Source: an uncultured Pseudodesulfovibrio sp. (GTDB lineage: Bacteria > Desulfobacterota > Desulfovibrionia > Desulfovibrionales > Desulfovibrionaceae). Taken from it: a stretch of DNA of 64,000 nucleotides. Under the pieces are notes generated by a model. That model ran no database searches. It was not told where the DNA came from and was given only the letters and a program-made list of their open reading frames with translations. Position 1 is the stretch's first letter. Each line of letters opens with the position of its first letter. This document shows positions 1 to 6,684 of the stretch, piece by piece. The translations under genes were made by a program, and so were the position numbers. Location of the stretch: positions 372,001-436,000 of the forward strand of contig NZ_OY760059.1 in the NCBI RefSeq assembly GCF_963662885.1, read 5' to 3'.

Positions 1-626
1 ACGTCCACGCCGGATTCCACCTGGGCGAAGGCGAACTCCTTGGCCTTGGGCGGATCATACCAGGAGCCGATGAAGGAGACCTTGAACTGCACCTCCGGGT
101 TCACGGACTTGGCGCCGGCCATGAAGGCGTTGAACAACCGGTTGCATTCGCCGATGGGGTAGCCGCCGACCATGCCGATCTTGTTGGTCTTGGTCATCTT
201 GCCCGCGACCATGCCCATCAGGTAGCAGGGCTCGTGAATGTAGTTGTCGAACACCGAAAGGTTGGTGCCGCGGGGGCCGAAGGTGTCGCCCATGAGATAG
301 GCCACGTTGGGGTAGTCCTTGGCGACCTTGGTCACATCGCGGGAAATGCCGAAGGCCTCGCCCACGATCAGGTCCACGCCCTTTTCCGAGTATTCGCGCA
401 GGACGCGGATGTAGTCGGTGTTGGAGACCTTTTCGGAGTACACGTACTCGATCTCACCGGCCTCGGCGGCCTTCTGCAACGCCTTGTGCAGGCAGGCGTC
501 CCATTTCTGCTGAATGGGCTGGGTGTAGATGCCCGCGACCTTGATCTTGCCCGCGGCCATGGCGTTGCCCGCGCACAGGGCGATCGCCAGGCACATGGCG
601 GCCGCCACGGAAAGAATATATTTCAT
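1..626 (-). CDS. BMP-family ABC transporter substrate-binding protein (partial, C-terminus beyond window)
   Basis: Periplasmic binding protein of the basic membrane protein / PnrA-like family, which usually delivers nucleosides or purines to an ABC importer. The start at 626 encodes a classical signal peptide (MKYILSVAAAMCLAIALCAG..AMA, cleavage near residue 25), followed by the family-typical KIKVAGIYTQPIQQKWD, the VDLIVGEAFG stretch and KIGMVGGYPIGECNRLFNAF. A GAGG Shine-Dalgarno lies about 7 nt upstream. Only about 208 residues are present, because the gene runs off the left edge of the window; the family is usually about 330-370 residues. The permease and ATPase genes would be expected further left. 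The family call is firm and the substrate is inferred. Confidence 0.88.
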   Translation of the reverse strand, partial: MKYILSVAAAMCLAIALCAGNAMAAGKIKVAGIYTQPIQQKWDACLHKALQKAAEAGEIEYVYSEKVSNTDYIRVLREYSEKGVDLIVGEAFGISRDVTKVAKDYPNVAYLMGDTFGPRGTNLSVFDNYIHEPCYLMGMVAGKMTKTNKIGMVGGYPIGECNRLFNAFMAGAKSVNPEVQFKVSFIGSWYDPPKAKEFAFAQVESGVD

Positions 627-941
627 CTGGAATCCTCACTGGTTGTGGTTGATGTGTCGAGCCATGGGCTGCATGAATCCGTTACCGTACGAAACCATGA
701 CCAGTGCAATGCTAGTGCCAGAAATTCCCCAAAAGGAAAATACCAACAAACCCCCGCCAGTAGAGGATTCAGACCCGCGCGTAGGCGAGCCGTCAGCGAG
801 AAAAGGTTACAATTTTGAAATTTTATTTTCCGACAAAGTCGTAGGCTTTAACGGGATTGTCAAACCAAGCCCTCCCCACCCAGAGGATAGGCCCCCGCCC
901 CGACACTCCGCATCGAGAGTCAAAACATATACCCACCAAAA

Positions 942-976
942 CGAAAAAGGCCCTACGAAGAATTCTTCGTAGGGCC
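942..976 (-). terminator. Rho-independent terminator, minus strand (probable ancestral tRNA-Phe terminator)
   Basis: A perfect 28-nt palindrome (949-976; 12-bp arms GGCCCTACGAAG/CTTCGTAGGGCC around AATT) is followed on the minus strand by five T residues. It sits just beyond the 29-bp duplicate of the tRNA-Phe 3' end. That is where the terminator of tRNA-Phe would lie before insertion of the island. The tail on the minus strand (TTTTTCGTT) resembles the one after the intact tRNA-Phe. Confidence 0.75.
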
Positions 977-986
977 TTGATTCCAA

Positions 987-1015
987 GATGGTGCTCGGGG
1001 ACAGAATTGAACTGC
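987..1015. repeat. Direct repeat, distal attachment-site copy (3' end of tRNA-Phe)
   Basis: These 29 bases are identical to 4300-4328, which cover the T-arm, 3' acceptor strand and CCA of tRNA-Phe. The identity stops abruptly on both sides. No other part of a tRNA is present here, so this is a displaced 3' fragment. That is the usual footprint of tyrosine-recombinase integration into a tRNA gene. Confidence 0.85.
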
Positions 1016-1198
1016 GGAATACATGCACACCGAGGCTCGTTAGCACACTTGAGGCCACTCTCATCATTTGGCAGTAATTCGATCAGCATCTATATACTGA
1101 CCGCTCCGCAAACATGTATGAACAAGTAGGGGAAATCGTAAAGCAGGACGGAATCTTACTGGAACATATCCCTGTATCACTTGTCCCTTTCTCTCTCC

Positions 1199-2395
1199 CT
1201 ACTTGCGGAATTCGGCCAGAGGAATGTACTTCACCCCACCTTCGCCGGAGGTGATAAGGGCTTTCCCATTAGGCAGGAACTCACAACGATCCACTCGAGC
1301 GAACGTTAGCTTGGAATACACCATGCGTTTTTGGGTCAGGTCATAAATAGAAATGCCTCCTTGGTCATCGTCATAGTTAGGCTTGCAGGAAGCGACCGCG
1401 AGAAAACGGCTGTCCGAAGAAAGAGCTATGGTCTTGACCCGATTATTGACCTTTATGCGCTGGGATATACTGCCGTTATTAAGGTTGTAGATTTCGATTG
1501 TATTTGCAAGTCGATTTGAAATAGCTAGAAGTTCACTGTCGCCGGAGAATGCCATGGCGTCGATCCGGTTGTCTTTTTTCCAGGAATACATTTTCCTGCA
1601 GTCCGTACCATCAAGAATCACAAGCAGTTGCTCCTGCATAAGACCGGGTAAGAAATCACTGCCCCCTTCGTAGGCGATGTACCTCCCGTCTGGTGAGACC
1701 ATGACGTTCGACCTGTGCCCTTCATCATGGAACTCACCTTCAATGTGGCCATTCGTAATATTCTTAATTCTGACGAAGTCGTCTGCCCCGATTCCAAACT
1801 CGAACAATTGGACGACGAGATGTTCTCCATCGGGCAGGATAAAGAAATCACCCATCATGGCTCCAGTGTCGTAATTGAAAACTTCCTTGCCTGTTTCTCG
1901 GTCGATCACCTGCAGCCCTTTGAGATGATACAGTATGAGTTTTGAACCGTCGGCCGAATACTCCAAGCAGGGTCCCGGTGCATTTGTGTCCACCGATCCT
2001 TTTGGCTTTCCTGATTCCAAATCATAAAAATCGATCTCATGAGAACGGGCAACGGCAAGAGTCGTGCTGTCTGGGGAAAAAGCCATGGGGTCACCACTCG
2101 GACGAAAATCCATGCTCCATCCACTGGAAAGGTTGAGAAGCCGATCTGCACCGTCTCCACTGTCCATGGTCAGAAACCGACCGTCCTTGGAAATACAAGC
2201 GAGCGAACTACCTCGCCCACCAAGTACACGCTCCCCGTCAACGCTGTTCATAAAAAGGTCAACACCATTATCCAGATCTCCGGCATCTTTGAGCGTTGGC
2301 GTCTGCATTCTGCTCGAACAGCCCAGACAAATCAAAAGAGACACAACCGCGGCGGCCAGTACGGCAGATTTTTTCACGCTCTCAACAACCTTCAT
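1199..2395 (-). CDS. Beta-propeller (WD40-like) lipoprotein
   Basis: A 398-residue secreted protein of unknown role. The N-terminus (KKSAVLAAAVVSLLICLGCSS) is a lipoprotein signal with the lipidated cysteine at about residue 26. The lipobox is slightly unusual (C-L-G-C). The rest consists of repeated blade-like units: FSPDSTTLAVA, YSADGSKLILY, VSPDGRYIAYEGG, FSGDSELLAIS and LSSDSRFLAVA, each followed by a strand such as IEIYNLNNG. This is typical of WD40/PD40 propellers. A GAGGGA Shine-Dalgarno precedes the ATG. It lies 107 bases downstream of the nuclease gene on the same strand and probably shares its transcript. It probably binds a protein or glycan at the membrane surface, but no ligand can be named. 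Confidence 0.75.
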   Translation of the reverse strand: MKVVESVKKSAVLAAAVVSLLICLGCSSRMQTPTLKDAGDLDNGVDLFMNSVDGERVLGGRGSSLACISKDGRFLTMDSGDGADRLLNLSSGWSMDFRPSGDPMAFSPDSTTLAVARSHEIDFYDLESGKPKGSVDTNAPGPCLEYSADGSKLILYHLKGLQVIDRETGKEVFNYDTGAMMGDFFILPDGEHLVVQLFEFGIGADDFVRIKNITNGHIEGEFHDEGHRSNVMVSPDGRYIAYEGGSDFLPGLMQEQLLVILDGTDCRKMYSWKKDNRIDAMAFSGDSELLAISNRLANTIEIYNLNNGSISQRIKVNNRVKTIALSSDSRFLAVASCKPNYDDDQGGISIYDLTQKRMVYSKLTFARVDRCEFLPNGKALITSGEGGVKYIPLAEFRK

Positions 2396-2502
2396 TGCCA
2401 GTCCCTCGCTTCAGTTTCAGTATGAGTATGATCAGACCAGATCGATTTTCAGTTTTTCGACAGCAGCACAGCTAGTCGCGGGATATGTGCAGCACAGAAT
2501 CG

Positions 2503-3630
2503 CTACAAAAAAGGCAGGATTTCATCGACCTTCACATCCACCCATTTAAAGCAATTTTCCGTAAATCCCTTTCCGCCGAATAATTCGTCCAATCCGATAA
2601 CAGCAATGCAGGGGAAGAAATCTCCTTCACGATCCGTTTCGGCAAAGTACCAACCATCCAGGCCACAGAGTTTCAGGGAATCGGAAAGCTGTTGTGACTT
2701 CGTCCCGACGCCAACAATAACGGACGGCCGGTGCAAACGCTCGGGGAACATCTTCTCGAAGCCCCATGCTCCGGATTTTCCTTCCGGATAGTACACGGCC
2801 CAAAACACATATGTGTAGTCAGGCCGGTCAACCATGCCCCACGCCCAGGCCATGTTGTTTTCCGGAGTATAGGCAAGTCCTTCATACTGATATTTGCTTT
2901 CTGCCCCCCAATTAAACTCTGACGAGTATTTCTGGGCCATTCGTTCCCGGATTATACCCATAGCATGGGTAATGCGTTCACAGGCCTTATCAAGATATAG
3001 CTCAAGGGCTGAAAAATCTTTACGGGTAGGGGTATCCATTGCCACGTTAACCTCCTCAAGAAAACATTTGAAATCGCCTTCCAAGGAACGACGATTCGGA
3101 CTCAAAATATCGAAGACCTTTTGCCAAGTCAGCAGATGTCGCTGCCTGACCTTGTATCTGTCGTCTCCGGGGTTCAGAAAACCAATCGGTGGGGCTGTGA
3201 AGGCGCTTAGCAGGATTAGGATACCATCATCGGCGTTCTGTTCAAAAAGCCATTTGTCATACACTTCCAGCTGACTCCGGCAGGTCCTTTGTCCTTCTTC
3301 GGACTTCATCACTGTTTCGGTAAACGGAGCGCCAACTTTGGCTTCAATCACCACCACCGGTTTCTTCTCGTGGTAACCAATTAGATCGGGGTACTTCGTA
3401 TTGCCGTCGACAGGTATCGCGACCTGGGTTTCCCAACGGAGAAATTGTAGGGTCTTGAGTTGAAGACAGGCTGGCAGCATCTCGTACAGGAACGTCCGCT
3501 GTCGCTCTCTATCCATTCGGTTCAAAAGATCGCAGAGCCCCTCGGTCAGGTAATTCTCCAGATTCGTCCGCGTCGGTGTTGTTTGATATTTCATTAACCG
3601 CAGATACAGTGACGGGATAGCCTGATTCAC
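2503..3630 (-). CDS. PD-(D/E)XK nuclease superfamily protein
   Basis: A protein of about 375 residues with the nuclease signature KYPDLIGY...VVVIEAKVG, i.e. PD followed by (I)EAK, in its first third. The arrangement fits the PD-(D/E)XK family found in restriction, repair and mobile-element proteins. The C-terminal half (NNMAWAWGMVDRPDYTYVFWAVYYP) shows no motif I recognise. The GTG at 3630 is preferred because AGGAGG lies 9 nt upstream on the minus strand. An upstream TTG (3654) and a downstream ATG (3594) have no comparable ribosome site. It is island cargo, upstream of the lipoprotein gene. A defence or DNA-processing role is only inferred. Confidence 0.7.
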   Translation of the reverse strand: MNQAIPSLYLRLMKYQTTPTRTNLENYLTEGLCDLLNRMDRERQRTFLYEMLPACLQLKTLQFLRWETQVAIPVDGNTKYPDLIGYHEKKPVVVIEAKVGAPFTETVMKSEEGQRTCRSQLEVYDKWLFEQNADDGILILLSAFTAPPIGFLNPGDDRYKVRQRHLLTWQKVFDILSPNRRSLEGDFKCFLEEVNVAMDTPTRKDFSALELYLDKACERITHAMGIIRERMAQKYSSEFNWGAESKYQYEGLAYTPENNMAWAWGMVDRPDYTYVFWAVYYPEGKSGAWGFEKMFPERLHRPSVIVGVGTKSQQLSDSLKLCGLDGWYFAETDREGDFFPCIAVIGLDELFGGKGFTENCFKWVDVKVDEILPFL

Positions 3631-4255
3631 CCTACATATCCTCCTGCGCGTCAAGTTTGTCGGTCACAGCTAAGGGAATTAAGTATGTGCGGCGTTTGTG
3701 GAGGAGGATGGCAACACCCGAGATATTAGTGACGAAGAAGTTGATCATGTGAATGCCTGTGCTGTTTAATTATTCACAATGACGACTGAGCGTCCTTTCA
3801 GTTGTTATCTCGGATTACCAAGTCAATCAAGGAGTTGTCCATTAGCTAAAGCACGATAAACCAGCCTAAATGCAGTGGCAAGAGGGCTAGCCGCAATCAT
3901 CGGACCAACCCACAATGGTACAACTCAGAAGAAGAGATAGAGAGGATACAATGACATTAAATATAATATTGAAAGGGGAAGAAAACACGTTTTCCCAACT
4001 CGGCCAATACACCTAGGCTCCGTCATAAAGGCAAACGAAATAGCCAAGCCCCATATTTCGAGTTTGGCCGCGCGGCTTCAGATTCGCACAAGGAATACCC
4101 AAGCTTGCCCAGAATAGACTGCGTGCCTGAGCCTGCAATCTATATACTAAAATTTATTGCAACAAGGTGAGAATTGTTGGAAAAGAGCTTATCCTAAGAA
4201 TTGATAACGATGTGACTCCTTAAGCAAAGATAACTATCAAGAGTGTATCCGCCAA
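3631..4255. other. AT-rich stretch of the island with possible gene remnants
   Basis: No intact gene is seen in these ~620 bases. A reading frame from 3685 (MCGVCGGGWQHP, then after a one-base shift RDISDEEVDHVNACAV, ending at 3769) resembles the N-terminus of class II glutamine amidotransferases / asparagine synthase, with the MCG start and a DEE-type helix. It may be a decayed fragment. A 21-codon frame at 3951-4016 with an AGAGAGG site upstream could be a micro-ORF or a truncated gene start. No integrase motif was recognised on either strand. Confidence 0.35.
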
Positions 4256-4291
4256 CGAAAAAAGGGTTTCGTCATCGCTGACGAAACCCTT
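4256..4291 (-). terminator. Intrinsic terminator of tRNA-Phe
   Basis: Arms of 13 bp (4262-4274 and 4279-4291, AAGGGTTTCGTCA with its complement) surround a TCGC loop. On the minus strand they are followed by a run of six T. It lies 10 bases beyond the 3' end of tRNA-Phe. Its T-rich tail resembles that of the hairpin at 942-976. Confidence 0.85.
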
Positions 4292-4299
4292 AATATTCG

Positions 4300-4328
4300 G
4301 ATGGTGCTCGGGGACAGAATTGAACTGC
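4300..4328. repeat. Direct repeat, proximal attachment-site copy within tRNA-Phe
   Basis: A 29-base repeat identical to 987-1015. It covers the CCA end, 3' acceptor strand and most of the T-arm of the intact tRNA-Phe gene. Integration of the island therefore left a functional tRNA on this side. Confidence 0.85.
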
Positions 4329-4377
4329 CGACACGGGGATTTTCAGTCCCCTGCTCTACCGACTGAGCTACCCGAGC
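4302..4377 (-). tRNA. tRNA-Phe (GAA)
   Basis: A 76-nt cloverleaf read on the minus strand. Acceptor GCTCGGG pairs with CCCGAGC, the D-arm is GCTC/GAGC, and the anticodon arm GGGGA-CTGAAAA-TCCCC carries GAA. The T-arm is GGCAG-TTCAATT-CTGTC. The discriminator is A, and the CCA is encoded. A strong terminator follows. Its 3' part is duplicated at 987-1015, so this gene served as an integration site. Confidence 0.95.
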
Positions 4378-4465
4378 AACCGGTCGAGAAGTTGGGGTTT
4401 ACCCAAATGGCGGGCGGTTGGCAACCCCTTTTTTTAAATTGGCGTTTTTTTCCCCTGGAAGAGGG

Positions 4466-6226
4466 TTATTCCTTGCCCTCTTCTTCCGGGTCGGCGCCCA
4501 TTTCCATGATGCTGGCCGCGTAGGCTTTGCGCAGGGCGTCCATGTATTCGACGTCCACAGGGCCCTTCCAGGTGGTGATTTCGGTGTACCGCTTGGGGAT
4601 GACGACCTCGTCCGGGCGGTAGCCCATCTGGAGGCGCAGCCGCCAGCGCATGCGCTGGACGCGTCTGCCGATGTCGTCCACAGACCCGTTCAGCTCGCCA
4701 TAGCCCACGGATTCGAGGGCCTCGGCCAGGAGGTCTTCCTTATAGACCCCGCGCGAGAACAGGCAGCCGACCATGCAGTTGAGCACGATCCGGCCCCGGC
4801 CGTCCTCGAGCAGGAAGTTCAGCGCCTTGTCCACGTCCTTTTCATCGTGCTTCTGATCGTAGGCATAGCCGCCGGAATCCAGATGCGAGTGACGGAAGCC
4901 CAGTCCCTCGGCCACGAAGAAGACCTCGCCCGTGGCGTAGCCGGCCATCTCCTGGCCGAGCACGCAGGCGTAGTCCTCGCCGCCGTACTCCTTTGCGCAC
5001 TTGAGGGTTCCCTGGGCCAGCAGTTTGTAGAAGTCATTGTCCTGGCGGCCCAGGTGCTCCACGGCGCGCATGTAGGTCTCGGAGTCGCCCCACTTGAGCG
5101 GCTCCAGGGTCTCCTTCTCGGAGATCTCCCCTCGCTCCAGGGCTTCCGTGGCCCAGGCCAGGGCCACGCCCGCGGACATGCAGTCCAGCCCCTCCTTCTC
5201 GATGACGTCCAGGATGCGCAGGACCTCGGCCGCGTCGGTCACTTCAAGCATGCCGCCGCAGGAGAAGATGGGTTCGTAGTCGTAGCCCACCTGGCGGTAG
5301 AGATACTGGTTGTTGGTCTGGAACTGCTCGCGCACGAAGCCCACGTGGATGCAGCCCACCGGGCAGCCCGCGCAGGCCGCGTTCCGCAGCAGGGTGTCGT
5401 CGGCAAAGGTCTCGCCCGAGATGTTCTCGGCCTCCGGGCTGCTGGTCTGCTGCAGGTTCTTCCACGGCAGCGATTGCAGCGCGTTGAGCGGGTTGATGTT
5501 CACTGCCGTGCCAAGGCCGTGGTACTTGGCCATCATTTCGGTGGTGGTCAGCTGCTCGAAGATGTGCTTGTACAGCTTGGGGTAGGCCTTGCCCTCGGGC
5601 AGGTCGAAACCCCGGTCGCCGAGCACGCAGATGGCCTTGAGATTCTTGGCTCCCATGACCGCGCCGCCGCCCATGCGCCCGAAATGGCGGAAGGTGTCGA
5701 CGTTGATGCAGGCGTAGGCGGACAGGTTCTCGCCCGCCGGGCCGATGCGCATGATCGAGCGGCGGCCTGAACCCGGGAATATCTTGCGCAGCACCCTGCC
5801 GGTTTGGATGGCGTCGAACCCGCGCATGTACTCGACGTCACGGACGTCCACCAGACGCGAGCCCACGCAGATGGCGGTCAGCCGCTTGGCCTTGCCGGTC
5901 ACCACCAGGGCGTCCAGGTCGGCGAAGCGCAGGGACAGGGCGGACTTACCGCCCGCGTAGCTCTCTGTATATTGGTTATGGTAGGGCGAGCGGAAGGCGC
6001 AGCAGGTCTTGCTCATCAGCGGGAAATAGCCGGTCAGCGGGCCGATGGCGAAAATCAGGGGCTGCTCGGGGTCGTCCCAGTCGCGGTCGATGTGGCCGAA
6101 CTCGCGGAACAGGTGCGCAGCCAGGCCGGAGCCGCCCAGGAATTCACCCCGGCCGGGGATCTCCTTGAGCCGGGTCTTGCCCGAGGTGAGGTCCACCACC
6201 ATAACGCGGAAGAAGTCTCTAATCAT
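4466..6226 (-). CDS. Aldehyde:ferredoxin oxidoreductase family protein (tungstopterin enzyme)
   Basis: A 586-residue protein, close to the ~605 residues usual for the AOR family. Members oxidise aldehydes to acids with a tungsten bis-pterin and one [4Fe-4S] cluster, passing electrons to ferredoxin. Seen here are the N-terminal beta/glycine region (VMVVDLTSGKTRLKEIPG..FLGGSGLAAHLF), the MGGGAVMGAKNLKAI pterin-binding segment, and cluster ligands CAGCPVGC (Cys285, 288, 292). The downstream LNCMVGC probably supplies the fourth cysteine. The ATG at 6226 overlaps the stop region of the upstream ferredoxin gene by 8 nt, which indicates translational coupling. The family call is firm and the substrate is unknown. 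Confidence 0.93.
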   Translation of the reverse strand: MIRDFFRVMVVDLTSGKTRLKEIPGRGEFLGGSGLAAHLFREFGHIDRDWDDPEQPLIFAIGPLTGYFPLMSKTCCAFRSPYHNQYTESYAGGKSALSLRFADLDALVVTGKAKRLTAICVGSRLVDVRDVEYMRGFDAIQTGRVLRKIFPGSGRRSIMRIGPAGENLSAYACINVDTFRHFGRMGGGAVMGAKNLKAICVLGDRGFDLPEGKAYPKLYKHIFEQLTTTEMMAKYHGLGTAVNINPLNALQSLPWKNLQQTSSPEAENISGETFADDTLLRNAACAGCPVGCIHVGFVREQFQTNNQYLYRQVGYDYEPIFSCGGMLEVTDAAEVLRILDVIEKEGLDCMSAGVALAWATEALERGEISEKETLEPLKWGDSETYMRAVEHLGRQDNDFYKLLAQGTLKCAKEYGGEDYACVLGQEMAGYATGEVFFVAEGLGFRHSHLDSGGYAYDQKHDEKDVDKALNFLLEDGRGRIVLNCMVGCLFSRGVYKEDLLAEALESVGYGELNGSVDDIGRRVQRMRWRLRLQMGYRPDEVVIPKRYTEITTWKGPVDVEYMDALRKAYAASIMEMGADPEEEGKE

Positions 6227-6650
6227 TGCTCGCTTCCTCCTCTTCCCTGGACGGCAGGTCCACCAGCTCCAGGCAGTCGTGTGGGCAGTAGGCCACGCAC
6301 TGGCCGCAGTGGATACAGACGTACGGGTTGACCAGATGGTCCAGGAAGATGGCGTCCACAGGGCACGCCTGGGCACACTTGCCGCAGCGGATGCACAGAT
6401 TCCGCTTCTGGATCACGCCGCCGTCCCTGCGCTGGGAAAGAGAGCCCGTGGGGCACGCCTGGGCACAGGGGGCCGGGTGACAGGCCAGACAGACGCGCGC
6501 CTCGAAGCCCGTGGACAGGCCGCCGGACGACGAGATGCGAATGCCCGCCTTGTTCCAGGAAAGGACCTTATGGACCTGCCTCGCGCAGGCCAACGAACAG
6601 GAATGGCAGCCGATGCATCGTTCCATGCGGGCTGCTCTGAGAGCTTTCAT
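6219..6650 (-). CDS. Ferredoxin-like electron-transfer subunit with four [4Fe-4S] motifs
   Basis: A 143-residue protein with four cysteine clusters: CIGCHSCSLAC, CLACHPAPCAQACP, CIRCGKCAQACP and CIHCGQCVAYCP. This is the polyferredoxin pattern of subunits that pair with molybdo- or tungsto-enzymes. There is no signal peptide or Tat motif, so it is cytoplasmic. GGAGG lies 7 nt upstream of the ATG at 6650. Its end overlaps the aldehyde oxidoreductase gene, and it is almost certainly that enzyme's dedicated electron acceptor. The acidic tail (SREEEEASND) may help docking, which is inference. Confidence 0.9.
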   Translation of the reverse strand: MKALRAARMERCIGCHSCSLACARQVHKVLSWNKAGIRISSSGGLSTGFEARVCLACHPAPCAQACPTGSLSQRRDGGVIQKRNLCIRCGKCAQACPVDAIFLDHLVNPYVCIHCGQCVAYCPHDCLELVDLPSREEEEASND

Positions 6651-6684
6651 TATAAGCCTCCGGGTCGGGAACGCCGGGTTGGGA

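Larger units (their letters stand above)
627..1198. other. Intergenic region with displaced tRNA-Phe 3' end
   Basis: No convincing gene is seen. The first ~320 bases form the leader/promoter side of the minus-strand BMP-family gene. A TTGACA-like box on the minus strand (858-863) has no good -10 partner, so no promoter is called. From 942 the stretch holds a terminator hairpin and a 29-bp copy of the 3' end of tRNA-Phe, which marks the left boundary of the island described separately. The remainder, 1016-1198, lies inside the island, downstream of the lipoprotein gene. Confidence 0.6.
987..4328. mobile_element. Small genomic island integrated at tRNA-Phe
   Basis: The segment is bounded by 29-bp direct repeats (987-1015 and 4300-4328) derived from the 3' end of tRNA-Phe. 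Each repeat is followed on the minus strand by its own intrinsic terminator. The base composition is visibly AT-richer than the flanking high-GC genes. The cargo is a PD-(D/E)XK nuclease-family gene, a beta-propeller lipoprotein gene and about 600 bases of apparently decayed sequence (3631-4255). No integrase, excisionase or replication gene is visible. It is therefore either a decayed remnant or a satellite mobilised in trans. Confidence 0.75.

Noticed and set aside
627..860. Riboswitch (purine type) in the leader of the BMP-family gene
   Set aside because: The leader is long enough, but no conserved purine-aptamer core or convincing three-way junction could be found by eye.
987..1015. A second tRNA-Phe gene at the left island boundary
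   Set aside because: Only the 3' T-arm and acceptor portion is present. The identity to the intact tRNA ends at 1015, and no anticodon or D-arm follows.
4418..5770. A 450-residue plus-strand open frame
   Set aside because: It is antisense to the aldehyde oxidoreductase, with a His/Val/Leu-rich composition typical of mirror frames in high-GC genes.
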